The notes under the pieces: model-generated
Seen by the model: the letters and a program-made list of their open reading frames with translations, nothing else
Database searches by the model: none
Told to the model about the DNA's origin: nothing
Shown here: positions 16,566 to 25,833 of the stretch, in pieces
Layout of the letters: every line of letters begins with the position of its first letter
How positions within the stretch are numbered: position 1 is the first letter of the stretch
Assembly: GCA_038869735.1 (NCBI GenBank)
Contig: JAWCQO010000001.1
Location: 62,001-126,000 of the forward strand
Direction: 5' to 3'
DNA length: 64,000 nt
From: Candidatus Anstonellales archaeon
GTDB taxonomy: Archaea; Micrarchaeota; Micrarchaeia; Anstonellales; CG1-02-47-40
Program-made: the position numbers and the translations under genes

Positions 16566-17834
16566 ATGCCAACACTGAAGCAGATTAGAGAAAACGCAGA
16601 AGAATTCTTTCAAGGACTGACAAAGAGGGGGATGGATACAGACATCATAAAAAAATTGCTTGAAATAGACAAACGATGGAGAAAAGAGAAGGCTGAGCTT
16701 GATTTGCTGAGAGCAAAGAAAAACGAATTTTCAAAAATGATTGCTCAAGCAAAGAGCAAGGGTGAAATAATAGAAAAAGAGCTTGAACTGATGAAGAAGA
16801 ATTCTGAAGAGATAACTCAACTTGAAAGAGAGATTAGGACAATAGAATCAAAAATAGAGGAAATTTTACTTCTTATTCCGAATATGCCTCATAACAGCGT
16901 CCCTCTGGGAAATAGCTCTGAAGAAAATGTGGTTGTAAGGGAGGGACCTCAAAAACCAAAAAAGGATTCAAAAAGCGTTGTCCCACACTATGACTTACTC
17001 ACAAAACATAGGCTTATCGACTTTGAAAGAGGAGCAAAGTTAGCTGGACACCGGTTTGCTTTTCTTAGAGGGAAGATAGCGCGTCTGGAAAGGGCTCTTT
17101 CTAATTTTATGGTGGAATGTGCAGTTGGCAGAGGATACACTGAGTATTGGGTTCCATATCTTGTTGGAAAAAAAGCAATGATTGGAAGTGGACACCTTCC
17201 AAAGTTTTCTAAGGAAGTTTATAAGTGTAGCGAAGATGAGCTTTATCTCATTCCCACGGCAGAAGTACCACTTGTCAATCTCTTTGCCGATGAAATTTTA
17301 GATGAAGAGGATTTGCCAGTTAAGATATGCGCATTTAGTCCATGTTTCAGAAGAGAAGCGGGAGAGTACCAAAAGGACATAAAAGGTTTCATTCGCCAAC
17401 ACCAGTTTGACAAGGTTGAGTTAGTAAAATTCTGCTTGCCGGATGAATCTTACAAGGAATTAGAAAGCATGGTGAAAGATGCTGAGTCTGTTTTGCAAAG
17501 GCTCGGATTACCTTATAGAGTTGTTGAGCTTTGTACCGGCGATTTAGGCTTTGCATCTGCAAAAACTTATGATTTGGAAGTTTGGATTCCGTCTCAGGAC
17601 AAATATAGAGAGGTATCATCTTGTTCAAACTGCACTGACTTTCAGTCAATAAGAGCTAATATCAAGTTTTGGAGAAAGGGAAAGCCGGAATATGTTCACA
17701 CTTTAAATGGAAGTGGAATTGCAGTTGGAAGGACGCTTGTTGCACTAGTCGAAAATTTTCAGGATGAGGATGGAATTGATATTCCAAAACCGTTGCAGGA
17801 TTTTATGCAGTGCGAAAGAATAGAATGGGAATAA
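16566..17834 (+). CDS. serS: Seryl-tRNA synthetase
   Basis: Class IIa synthetase that charges tRNA-Ser. The N-terminal 110 residues form the long antiparallel coiled-coil arm that recognises the variable arm of tRNA-Ser. Motif 2 is in FSPCFRREAGEYQKDIKGF, the serine-site region in LYLIPTAEVPLVNLF, and motif 3 in HTLNGSGIAVGRTLVALVEN. It is the common bacterial/archaeal form, not the rare methanogen type. It starts two bases after the dehydrogenase stop, so serine synthesis and charging share a transcript. A cognate tRNA-Ser(GCT) lies at 54447-54561. Confidence 0.97.
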   Translation: MPTLKQIRENAEEFFQGLTKRGMDTDIIKKLLEIDKRWRKEKAELDLLRAKKNEFSKMIAQAKSKGEIIEKELELMKKNSEEITQLEREIRTIESKIEEILLLIPNMPHNSVPLGNSSEENVVVREGPQKPKKDSKSVVPHYDLLTKHRLIDFERGAKLAGHRFAFLRGKIARLERALSNFMVECAVGRGYTEYWVPYLVGKKAMIGSGHLPKFSKEVYKCSEDELYLIPTAEVPLVNLFADEILDEEDLPVKICAFSPCFRREAGEYQKDIKGFIRQHQFDKVELVKFCLPDESYKELESMVKDAESVLQRLGLPYRVVELCTGDLGFASAKTYDLEVWIPSQDKYREVSSCSNCTDFQSIRANIKFWRKGKPEYVHTLNGSGIAVGRTLVALVENFQDEDGIDIPKPLQDFMQCERIEWE

Positions 17835-17850
17835 TTGGGTGCTTGGCCTT

Positions 17851-19146
17851 ATGAGCACAAAAGATAGGTGGTCGGGCAGTTTAGAGTTTATAATTGCTGC
17901 GATAGGTTCTGCTGTTGGTATCGGCAACATTTGGAGATTTCCATATATAATGGGACAGAATGGAATGTTGGCATTTTTAGTTCCATACACAGTCTGCTTG
18001 ATTGTGATTGGAGTGCCACTGCTTATGCTTGAGATAGGAGCTGGGCTGTATTTTAGGGTCTCTTATTTAGAAGTTTTAAAGAAGATTGGGTTCCCCCAGA
18101 GCCTTGGAATTTTTACACTTTTGGTAGTGTTCTTTATTTTGAGCTATTACGTCGTTATTACAAGCTGGATGTTGTTTTATGCATTCGGTTTTTTTACTGG
18201 TCTAGACGTGAATTTTGGGATTATATCAGGAAGTTATATATCTGTCCCATTTTTCCTTGCGACTATCTTTCTCCTTTACGTAGTGATGTCACTTGGAATA
18301 AAAAAAGGAATTGAGCCAGCTGTCATGGTGTTTGTTCCTATTCTCGCTTTGCTATTAGTGGTGATAACCGCATATATGTTGATAATGATGCCTCAGACCA
18401 TAGAGAAAACGCTTGAAAAAATTGAATTGGATATGGAATATTTTATGAGTCCTCGAACGTGGCTTTTTGCTTCTGCTCAAGTAGTATTTTCACTTTCGAT
18501 AGGCATGGGATTGATGCTTACTTATGGTGCCTATGTAAAGGATAGATTAGACCTAAAAAAGTCTGCGCTGACGATATGTTTAGGAGACTTGACAGTATCA
18601 CTTCTTTCAGTGTTTATAATATTTCCACTTGCATTCCTATCTGGTACTTCGATAGAAGAAGGAGCACTTTTATCAATGGAAGCGCTTCCAGTCATTTTTG
18701 GAATGATGCCGTTTGGTAAATTTGTGGGAGGTATTTTTTTTCTTCTTGTATTTATAGCAGCATTTACTTCGGCAATTTCCATGGCCGAGATGGGTATTCA
18801 CTCGTTTGATAGTAAACTGAAACTTTCAAGACAGAAAGCGGTCGAGTATTTTCTTCTTGCACTTTTGTTAGTGAGTAGTGTAGTGCTATTGAGTTATTCG
18901 CCTCTCAACTTATCACTGTTTGGAAAACCTATCCTGGACTTATTTGATGTTATATTTGGCACAATGCTTTCGCCTTTGTCCGCATTTTTAGTTTTGGTTG
19001 CGCTAGCTCATTATTGGGATATAAAAAGGTTCTTACTGCTGGCAGGAATAATGAATAGAACTCTGTCGAGAATACTTGAGTATATTCTAAAATGGGTCTC
19101 TCCGGCTATTCTTATACTGCTTTTTAGTTACGGGATTACTCATTAA
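17851..19146 (+). CDS. Sodium-dependent symporter, NSS/SNF family
   Basis: Neurotransmitter:sodium symporter homologue of the LeuT type, which imports an amino acid or amine with sodium. The first membrane segment carries the hallmark AAIGSAVGIGNIWRFPYIM, whose unwound centre binds substrate and sodium. About 11-12 hydrophobic segments cover the 431 residues. I chose the ATG at 17851; a GTG at 17839 is an alternative. It follows SerRS by 16 bases, making an amino-acid substrate plausible. The end overlaps the converging thioredoxin reductase gene by 11 bases. Confidence 0.93.
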   Translation: MSTKDRWSGSLEFIIAAIGSAVGIGNIWRFPYIMGQNGMLAFLVPYTVCLIVIGVPLLMLEIGAGLYFRVSYLEVLKKIGFPQSLGIFTLLVVFFILSYYVVITSWMLFYAFGFFTGLDVNFGIISGSYISVPFFLATIFLLYVVMSLGIKKGIEPAVMVFVPILALLLVVITAYMLIMMPQTIEKTLEKIELDMEYFMSPRTWLFASAQVVFSLSIGMGLMLTYGAYVKDRLDLKKSALTICLGDLTVSLLSVFIIFPLAFLSGTSIEEGALLSMEALPVIFGMMPFGKFVGGIFFLLVFIAAFTSAISMAEMGIHSFDSKLKLSRQKAVEYFLLALLLVSSVVLLSYSPLNLSLFGKPILDLFDVIFGTMLSPLSAFLVLVALAHYWDIKRFLLLAGIMNRTLSRILEYILKWVSPAILILLFSYGITH

Positions 19147-20077
19147 AAGCCGAAAATCTTTTTACATAGTCATAAACCGCTTCTGATACTATAGCCCCAT
19201 GCCCTACTGCTACAGGAGCTTGCTTTACTCCTCCAGTTAAATCCCCTATTGCAAAAACTCCACCAATGTTGGTTTGCATTCGAGAATCAACCTCTACGTA
19301 ACCTGCTTCAGAAAGCTTTGCTCCAAGGGATTTTGCCAATGAGTTGGCGGGGTCAAAGCCTATGTTTATGAAAACACCATCTACAGGTAAGGTCTTTTCG
19401 GTATTTGATTTTGTGTCAAAAAAAACGATACGCTCAACCCTTTTGCTTCCTTCTATACGCTTTACTTCTGCATTGAGAATAAAATTTGCTCCTAGATTTT
19501 TGACTTCTTCTATCAAGAGTTTATCTCCAGCTCGAAACTCATCTCTTCTGTGGATTATGTAGACTTTACTTGCGTAGTCTAAGAGAAGACGTGCGGAAGT
19601 AAACGCAGAATCTCCACCTCCAACGACTGCCACGACCTTTTCACTAAAGAATGCGGCATCGCATATGGCGCAATATGAAACGCCACGACTTGCAAATTCC
19701 TTTTCTCCGGGGACCCCAAGGTGTCTGTATGAAGCGCCTGTTGCTAGAACTACTGACTTTGAGAGGTAGGTGTTTTTGTCATTTCCAATCAGAATAAAAC
19801 TCTTATTCTCCTTTTTTATGTCAAGTATCTGCGCTTGAACGTAGATTGCACCAAGGTCAGTTGCTTGAAATAGCATCTTTTCACCAAGCTCCGGGCCAGA
19901 AATCCTCCTAAAGCCGGGAAAGTTCTCAATGCGGTCTGTCAGAGCCAACGCGCCTCCGGGCAATTTTGATTCAAACAAGATTGTTGAAAGCTTTTTTCTT
20001 ACGCAATAAATCGCTGCAGTTAATCCTGCGGGTCCAGCACCGACTATTGCTACATCATAAAGTTTTAATTTGTTCAT
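19136..20077 (-). CDS. trxB: Thioredoxin reductase
   Basis: FAD- and NAD(P)H-dependent disulphide reductase of the low-molecular-weight type. Residues 9-20 hold the FAD motif IVGAGPAGLTAA, the redox pair is Cys136/Cys139 in SYCAICDAAFF, the NAD(P)H motif is VVGGGDSAFTSA near residue 152, and the C-terminal FAD motif is GGVFAIGDLTGG. The 313-residue length is standard. It could reduce a thioredoxin- or glutaredoxin-like protein elsewhere in the genome and so feed the peroxiredoxin at 3463. It lies 14 bases after the start-side neighbour, a site-2 protease, on the same strand. Confidence 0.96.
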   Translation of the reverse strand: MNKLKLYDVAIVGAGPAGLTAAIYCVRKKLSTILFESKLPGGALALTDRIENFPGFRRISGPELGEKMLFQATDLGAIYVQAQILDIKKENKSFILIGNDKNTYLSKSVVLATGASYRHLGVPGEKEFASRGVSYCAICDAAFFSEKVVAVVGGGDSAFTSARLLLDYASKVYIIHRRDEFRAGDKLLIEEVKNLGANFILNAEVKRIEGSKRVERIVFFDTKSNTEKTLPVDGVFINIGFDPANSLAKSLGAKLSEAGYVEVDSRMQTNIGGVFAIGDLTGGVKQAPVAVGHGAIVSEAVYDYVKRFSAFNE

Positions 20078-20091
20078 GCACCCATCACCCT

Positions 20092-21513
20092 TTATTTAAA
20101 CAACCATGGAAGAAAATTTAGGAGAAAAGCAGCAGTCACGCCGGCTGTTATGGCGTTTACTATCCTCTTGTCGTTTACTGAGAGTTCAAATATTCTTTGT
20201 CCATCAAAAAAAGGAAGAGGGAGAAGATTTACAACTCCAACTATGAAATTTAGGAGAAAGAGGAGAGCAATGGTTGAATAGATAAAGTTCAAACTTTCAA
20301 AGCCATCCTTCCAAACAAATCTCCAACCTATGCCGTGATTAGAGAGCGGAACATAGAGAACGCCCAGTCTTCCATTTTCGTCTGCAATTAAGGTTTTTTC
20401 TCCTTTGTCTGTCAAGAGCCTAACTTTTTGACCTGCTGAGAACTTTGGTAGTTCAAAATTTTCAGAGATTGGCTGCGAATCAATAGCCCTTATTATGGCG
20501 CCACTTTCAAGTTCAGAATTTCCTGAAAGTATGTACAAAGCGGGCTGTCGTAAGTCTGAACTCAAGATTACAAAAATGGATAAAATGAAAAAGGAGAATA
20601 TGCTGAAAACAAAATTTGCAGCTGAACCGGCTATAAGAACTCTCTTTTGCGTTAGGTTATCAGCTGACAAGAGTTCACTTTCGTTTGGTTCTATAAATGC
20701 CCCTACCGGGATTATTCCAAACAGAACAAGACCGGCTGAATCGACCCGTATTTTAGAAACCCTTGAAAGAATCCCGTGAGCAGTCTCGTGAACAAAAAGA
20801 AGAACAAGAAGAGCTATGATTCCTTCCCACAGGGGGAGATTTATGCCGGGAAGAAGGAGGGATGCTCCCGGTTCCATCACTTTGATGCGGAGGTCTGAAT
20901 TAAAAATAAATCTTAAGACAGCAATGGAGATTGTAAGAGAATAGTAAAAAAGCCCAATAAGCGAAAAAATTGCAAATCCACCAACAAAAATAATAAGCGC
21001 TGAAAGGTAGATGAAAGTTTCATCTCCAATCAGTCCCTTACTTTTTTCTTTGCTTACTGCTATGAGGTCGATCCCTGAGATGAGTGACGAAGCCAGTGGT
21101 AGGATGTGGGGAATAGCAAACAAAAAGAACAGTAGAATAATGAATAATGAAAGGGGGATAACTATAGCGTAATATTTGATGTTCTTTTTCAAATCTGGGA
21201 AGAGGAAGATGGAAAAAAGCCCGAACCCAAAGACTAAACCAGAATCTGCAAAAAACTTCCATAAAGTTGGAGAAAGTCTCGCAATTTTATCGAGGTAATC
21301 CACCCCCCTTTGGGTTCTGAGAAGCATTAGACCTCCAAATCCTGAAATATTCCAAATTGATTGGAGGATGGTTCCTGCACACGTAAGTGAAATGACCGCT
21401 AGGATAAATTTGATGATTGAGTTAAGTTCAACGTTCAGCAATAGGATTAGAAGAAACAATGTAGCGATGAAGATTAATGCGGTTAAAGTGATACGCTTGT
21501 TTAGTTTTATCAT
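20092..21513 (-). CDS. Site-2 protease family membrane metalloprotease (M50)
   Basis: Intramembrane zinc protease. The zinc ligands are His242 and His246 of HETAHG, with Glu243 catalytic, and Asp437 in LPLPFFDGQ as third ligand. A PDZ-like region lies between them, about residues 320-390 (GAIIRAIDSQPI, FSAGQKVRLLTDKG). There are about 10 membrane segments, four more at the N-terminus than the minimal core, as in other large archaeal S2P proteins. It normally releases membrane-bound regulators. The membrane-tethered winged-helix regulator at 48717 is a conceivable target, which is speculation. Confidence 0.92.
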   Translation of the reverse strand: MIKLNKRITLTALIFIATLFLLILLLNVELNSIIKFILAVISLTCAGTILQSIWNISGFGGLMLLRTQRGVDYLDKIARLSPTLWKFFADSGLVFGFGLFSIFLFPDLKKNIKYYAIVIPLSLFIILLFFLFAIPHILPLASSLISGIDLIAVSKEKSKGLIGDETFIYLSALIIFVGGFAIFSLIGLFYYSLTISIAVLRFIFNSDLRIKVMEPGASLLLPGINLPLWEGIIALLVLLFVHETAHGILSRVSKIRVDSAGLVLFGIIPVGAFIEPNESELLSADNLTQKRVLIAGSAANFVFSIFSFFILSIFVILSSDLRQPALYILSGNSELESGAIIRAIDSQPISENFELPKFSAGQKVRLLTDKGEKTLIADENGRLGVLYVPLSNHGIGWRFVWKDGFESLNFIYSTIALLFLLNFIVGVVNLLPLPFFDGQRIFELSVNDKRIVNAITAGVTAAFLLNFLPWLFK

Positions 21514-21585
21514 GAAAAAATATTGGAAAGAGAAAATATAAAGCTGATTGAGTTAAGGATATAGTTGTTGCCTTGAAACGGGGTG

Positions 21586-22065
21586 ATGTCCGTGACTGAA
21601 TGCGAGATGTGTGGAGGTGAAGGGGCAGGATATCTTATTTTAGTGGAAGGTGCAAAACTTTTTGTTTGTCAACAATGTTCAACTCTGGGGAAAATATTAA
21701 GCAGGCCGTCAGTTGAAAGGAGAGAGAAAAACACATTCCAACCAGCGCCTAAAACTGAAGTTGAGATTGTCGACGATTACGCAAAAAGAATAAGAGAGGC
21801 TCGGGAAAAAATGGGGCTTTCCGTTTCGGTTGTAGCGGAGAGGATAAATGAGAAAGAGTCTTTTTTAAAAAAAATAGAAAGTGGGAGTGCTCTTCCGCCA
21901 CAAAAGCTTGCTCGCAAATTAGAGCGCGAACTCAGTATAAAGTTATTGGAAGAAGTGACCGAATCAGTTACTTTATCAAAGAATTCAAAATCGGTGGATG
22001 AAGGGGTAACGCTGTGGGACATTTTTGAAAAAGATAAAAAAAGAAAAGAGGGGGGCCAATTTTAA
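21586..22065 (+). CDS. Archaeal multiprotein bridging factor 1 (aMBF1)
   Basis: Zinc-ribbon plus Cro-type helix-turn-helix protein, the archaeal counterpart of the eukaryal coactivator MBF1. The ribbon ligands are in CEMCGGEG and FVCQQCSTLG. The HTH spans about residues 65-120 (YAKRIREAREKMGLSVSVVAE, given here as a partial quote up to that point). The C-terminal 40 residues are an acidic, then basic, tail. The start may be ATG 21586 or GTG 21592. Its stop overlaps the FEN-1 start by one base, so replication/repair nucleases and this factor are co-expressed. Confidence 0.9.
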   Translation: MSVTECEMCGGEGAGYLILVEGAKLFVCQQCSTLGKILSRPSVERREKNTFQPAPKTEVEIVDDYAKRIREAREKMGLSVSVVAERINEKESFLKKIESGSALPPQKLARKLERELSIKLLEEVTESVTLSKNSKSVDEGVTLWDIFEKDKKRKEGGQF

Positions 22066-23105
22066 TGGGTGCTGAGATAGGACAACTAATTGAAGGAAGA
22101 AAAGTCTCTCTCAATGAGATTTCTGGAAGGATATTTGCTGTCGATGCCTACAACGCCATTTATCAATTTCTTTCATCTACCAGACAAGCTGATGGAACCC
22201 CCCTTATGAACTCTGAAGGGAAAGTAACAGGACATCTTGCAGGAATATTTTACAGGAACTCAAAACTCATCGAAAATGGTATTCGAGTAGTTTATGTTTT
22301 CGATGGCAGGCCCCCAGATTTTAAGGAGAGGACGATGGAAGAAAGGAGAAAGGTGAGAGAAGAGGCTGAAGAAAATTGGAAAGACGCTATTGAAAGGGGG
22401 GAGGTAGATGAAGCAAGAAAATATGCCCAGGCAGCAAACGAATTAACTAAAGAAATGGTAGAGGACTCAAAAAAACTGTTGGAGTATATGGGAATCCCTT
22501 TTATACAAGCACCCTCAGAAGGCGAGGCACAGGCAGCAGAGATGGCAAGAAACGGGTTGGTTTATGCGGTGGCGTCTCAGGACGCAGATTCCCTTCTCTT
22601 TGGAGCTCCCCGGCTACTGCGAAACTTATCAATAACCGGTAGGAGAAAGGTTCCACGAAAAGATGAGTATGTCTTGGTAGAGCCTGAAGTCGTTGAACTT
22701 GAAGAGATACTAAGAAAGAATGGCTTAAGTAGGAAAAAGCTTATCTGGCTTGGAATCCTTGTTGGCACTGACTTTAATAAAGGTATAAAGGGAATCGGTG
22801 TAAAGAAGGGACTTAAGATAGTTAGACAATCCGAAAGCCTTGAAAAAGTAAAGACGTATGTGGAGAGAGAACTTAAAGCTTCATTTGATGAGGACGTATT
22901 TGCAATTGAAAACTTCTTTCTAAATCCACCCGTAATTAAGGAGATTGAGCTCAAGTTTGGGGTAGCAGATAGAGACAACCTTGAGAAGTTTCTCTGTGAA
23001 AAGCATGACTTCTCTCCTGAAAGAGTTAGGAAAACGGCAGAATCACTTATAAAGAGTCAGCAGATTAAAGGTAAACAAACCGAATTGAGCGGCTGGTTTG
23101 AATGA
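22065..23105 (+). CDS. fen: Flap structure-specific endonuclease FEN-1
   Basis: Removes 5' flaps during Okazaki-fragment maturation and repair. The N-terminal block is present with its metal-binding aspartates (FAVDAYNAIYQFL, YVFDGRPP). The internal block contains IQAPSEGEAQAAEM and VASQDADSLLFG, and the helix-hairpin-helix is in GTDFNKGIKGIGVKKGLKI. The protein ends in a PCNA-interaction box, QTELSGWF, eight residues from the C-terminus. Residue 2 is Gly as in eukaryal and archaeal FEN-1, where the N-terminus lies at the active site. The gene overlaps its neighbours at both ends. Confidence 0.97.
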   Translation: MGAEIGQLIEGRKVSLNEISGRIFAVDAYNAIYQFLSSTRQADGTPLMNSEGKVTGHLAGIFYRNSKLIENGIRVVYVFDGRPPDFKERTMEERRKVREEAEENWKDAIERGEVDEARKYAQAANELTKEMVEDSKKLLEYMGIPFIQAPSEGEAQAAEMARNGLVYAVASQDADSLLFGAPRLLRNLSITGRRKVPRKDEYVLVEPEVVELEEILRKNGLSRKKLIWLGILVGTDFNKGIKGIGVKKGLKIVRQSESLEKVKTYVERELKASFDEDVFAIENFFLNPPVIKEIELKFGVADRDNLEKFLCEKHDFSPERVRKTAESLIKSQQIKGKQTELSGWFE

Positions 23106-23986
23106 GACTTATCACGCATACTGATTTTGACGGTGTGATCTGTGCCGTCTTGATTACTTGCGTAGAAGTTGTGGATGAGATATTGTTTTTAGATCCTGCA
23201 ACCATACAGGAGAAAAAAATACGTGTAACCGAAAACGACATAATTGCTGACCTTCCATTTCATCCAAAATGCGGGCTTTGGTTTGACCATCATGCAACAA
23301 GTAAGCCACCTGAAGGAACTGAAATTAGAGGAAGCTTTTCACTAAAAAAAAGTGCGGCAAGAGTTGTTTACGAATATTATGAAAATCCTTATCTTGAACG
23401 TTACCAAGAAGTTGTGGATTGGGCAGATAGGATAGATTCAGGAGAGATAACCCCTCAAGAGGCAATTAATCCTAGTGGGTGGAGGCTCTTATCAGAAACG
23501 CTTGAGAGTGATGCAGAAAAAAAAGTTGATGATGAATATAGGTGGCATGTCATCGAATGGATAAGAAAAGGTGAGAGTATAGAAAAAATCCTTGAAAGGA
23601 GGGAGGTAAAAAAAAGAACCGAAGCTGCATTAAAAGATTTGAAAGATTTTTTGGAGATGGTAAAAAAAATCGGGAGAATGGAGGGTTCAGTATCCATTGT
23701 TGATATGCGAGGGTTAGAAAAAGTGCCTAAAGGAAACAATTTTTTGATTTACGTAGCATTCCCAAGTTCACTAGTTTCAGTAAGAATATATGACAACAGA
23801 ACTAATAAGGATGTAATAGACATTAATGTTGGGAGGAATACATTTAATCGTGCCTCTAAGATAGATATAGGTGCATTGATGAAGGAGTATGGGGGAGGAG
23901 GACATCCGATGTGTGGAGGGACCCACCTAAAAAAAGAAGATGCTGACAAAAAGATAAAGGAGATTTTGGAGAGGTTGCAGGAATAG
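23102..23986 (+). CDS. DHH/DHHA1 family phosphoesterase
   Basis: RecJ/NrnA-like phosphoesterase. The N-terminus has the metal motif ITHTDFDGVICAVL and the DHH motif in LWFDHHATSK; the C-terminal DHHA1 domain ends with EYGGGGHPMCGG. At 294 residues it is shorter than the archaeal GAN/RecJ replisome nuclease, so an oligonucleotide or cyclic-dinucleotide phosphodiesterase is as likely. It overlaps the FEN-1 stop by four bases (ATGA). Coupling suggests a role in clearing short DNA or RNA fragments, which is inferred from context. Confidence 0.88.
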   Translation: MRLITHTDFDGVICAVLITCVEVVDEILFLDPATIQEKKIRVTENDIIADLPFHPKCGLWFDHHATSKPPEGTEIRGSFSLKKSAARVVYEYYENPYLERYQEVVDWADRIDSGEITPQEAINPSGWRLLSETLESDAEKKVDDEYRWHVIEWIRKGESIEKILERREVKKRTEAALKDLKDFLEMVKKIGRMEGSVSIVDMRGLEKVPKGNNFLIYVAFPSSLVSVRIYDNRTNKDVIDINVGRNTFNRASKIDIGALMKEYGGGGHPMCGGTHLKKEDADKKIKEILERLQE

Positions 23987-24463
23987 TCAATATCCAAGGT
24001 CGCTTATTATTCTCGAACTTTTGTAAAGAGATTCGTCCATATGTTCCTTTATTTTTATTATTCTATAGTCTCGTTTAGGCGGTACAAAGGGTTCTTGGTC
24101 ATAACCAAAAATGATAACATCAGGAGAGACAAAATTTAACGTAGAAAGTCTATCTTCAACTCCCGCAATTGCAAAATCTACATATTTAATAGATTCGACC
24201 ATTTTTTTTCTATATTCTTGTGGGTGAAGGAGCTTGCCTTTTGTTTTCATCACAAAATCGTCTGTTGAGACAACAACCACTAGAAAATCACAATATTCTT
24301 TTGCTTTCTCAAGAGTAAACACATGGCCTAAATGCAAAACGTCAAAGGCACCACCGGTCATTCCTACTATTATCTGCTTGCGCACTTCAGGCGGAAGAGG
24401 AGGGGATTTTCCTTCAAGGAATATGCGAAATTGCTTTTTTATTAACTCTTTTTCCACAATCAT
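23987..24463 (-). CDS. Cytidylyltransferase-like nucleotidyltransferase (RibL/TagD group)
   Basis: Adds a nucleotide to a small phosphorylated substrate. The GGAFDVLHLGHVFTLEKAKE block has the HxGH active site. YKSSRII near the end matches the second conserved motif (usually SSTRII) that binds triphosphate. It may be archaeal FAD synthetase (RibL), a glycerol-phosphate-type cytidylyltransferase or a related enzyme; sequence reading alone does not choose. The N-terminal 30 residues (including SPPLPPEV) extend beyond the usual fold. It overlaps the AsnRS end by four bases and is probably translated with it. Confidence 0.75.
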   Translation of the reverse strand: MIVEKELIKKQFRIFLEGKSPPLPPEVRKQIIVGMTGGAFDVLHLGHVFTLEKAKEYCDFLVVVVSTDDFVMKTKGKLLHPQEYRKKMVESIKYVDFAIAGVEDRLSTLNFVSPDVIIFGYDQEPFVPPKRDYRIIKIKEHMDESLYKSSRIISDLGY

Positions 24464-25770
24464 GGGTCAACCCTGTTTATCAGACGTGGAAAGGGAATAG
24501 CGTCTCGTATGTGATCTAGATTAAGCATCCATTTTATAAGTCGCTCTATGCCTAATCCAAATCCTGAATGAGGTATGCTTCCGTATCTTCGAAGGTCGAT
24601 GTACCACTGATAATCTGCGGCATTGAGTTTTTCTTCATTTATTCTTTTGAGAAGTTCTTCTAAATCCCATATTCTTTCGCTTCCACCAATTAGCTCTCCG
24701 TGGCCATCAGGAGCATACATGTCATCACAGAGAACATAGCCGGGATTTTGTGGGTCTTCCCGCATATAAAATGACTTTATCTTCTTTGGGAAGTGGGTTA
24801 CAAAAATGGGTTTCTCTTCGCCTTTTGTAAGGAGACTTTCTTCATCCGAACCGAAGTCTTGATCTTGATTCATGTGCCCCCCTCGTTTGTTTACTAAGCT
24901 TACTGCTTCCTTGTGAGTCATTCTTTTGAATGGAGCCTTCACTTTTAGGAGACGTTCAGGGTCTTGATCTAATGATTTGATGATATCAACATCTTGGTAT
25001 CCGAATTTTTGGCATACATATTCTATCATTTTTTCTTGGAGCTCCATATTCATTTTATGGTCATAAAATGCTATTTCAGGTTCAAGATGCCAATATTCAG
25101 TGAGGTGTTTTGTGGTCCTTGAAGGCTCAGCTCTAAATGAAGGAGCAAGAACATATACCTTCTCAAGAGAAGCGATATATGCTTCAGCATACAGCTGAGA
25201 AGATTGAGTTAGATATGCTTTTTTTCCAAAATAATCCAAAGGAAATAGTGTGCTTCCGCCTTCACATCCTACGCGTGTTATTATTGGGGGTGCAACTTCC
25301 CAGAAACCTTCTTGGAATAAAAATTCTCTAAGGTATGAGACAATTTTCGCTCGCGCCTTCATGATGGCTGTAAGTTTTCGTGATCTGAGCCAGAGGTGTC
25401 GCGTATCTAGGAGAAATTCTACTGATTGATCTTTTGCTATTGGGAAGGGTTCGCCTTTGTGGACTAACCTTACATCTGTAGCAGATATTTCGTATCCTCC
25501 AGGAGCTCTTTTATCTTCTTTTACTACCCCTTCAATAAGAATTGACGATTCAATAAAGAGGTCGTTTGAAGCACGCCAAGCTCCTTCTCCTACTGAATCC
25601 TTTTTTATTGCACACTGGATTATTCCACTGCTGTCTCTTACAACAACAAAGGAGACGCCACCTGAGGCTCTTTGCCTATAGACCCATCCACGAATTTTTA
25701 CTCTTTGGCCCGTATGATGTCCTTCTTGAATTTGGCTTATCTGCACAAATCTATCCTTGATGGGGTCCAT
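24460..25770 (-). CDS. asnS: Asparaginyl-tRNA synthetase
   Basis: Class IIb synthetase. The N-terminal OB-fold anticodon-binding domain covers residues 15-105 (RVKIRGWVYRQRASGGVSF). The catalytic core has motif 2 in FRAEPSRTTKHLTEYWHLEPE and motif 3 in GFGLGIERLIKWML. I call it AsnRS rather than AspRS from CEGGSTLFPLDYFG and the TEYWHLEPE form of motif 2; AspRS usually has NEF there. A genome with AsnRS can charge Asn directly without amidotransferase. The start codon is at 25770, and the downstream nucleotidyltransferase overlaps by four bases. Confidence 0.9.
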   Translation of the reverse strand: MDPIKDRFVQISQIQEGHHTGQRVKIRGWVYRQRASGGVSFVVVRDSSGIIQCAIKKDSVGEGAWRASNDLFIESSILIEGVVKEDKRAPGGYEISATDVRLVHKGEPFPIAKDQSVEFLLDTRHLWLRSRKLTAIMKARAKIVSYLREFLFQEGFWEVAPPIITRVGCEGGSTLFPLDYFGKKAYLTQSSQLYAEAYIASLEKVYVLAPSFRAEPSRTTKHLTEYWHLEPEIAFYDHKMNMELQEKMIEYVCQKFGYQDVDIIKSLDQDPERLLKVKAPFKRMTHKEAVSLVNKRGGHMNQDQDFGSDEESLLTKGEEKPIFVTHFPKKIKSFYMREDPQNPGYVLCDDMYAPDGHGELIGGSERIWDLEELLKRINEEKLNAADYQWYIDLRRYGSIPHSGFGLGIERLIKWMLNLDHIRDAIPFPRLINRVDP

Positions 25771-25833
25771 TCCTTTTCACCAGAGCACCGTTATGATTTG
25801 AAAAAAATAAAATTAAATATGATTGCAAAGACC

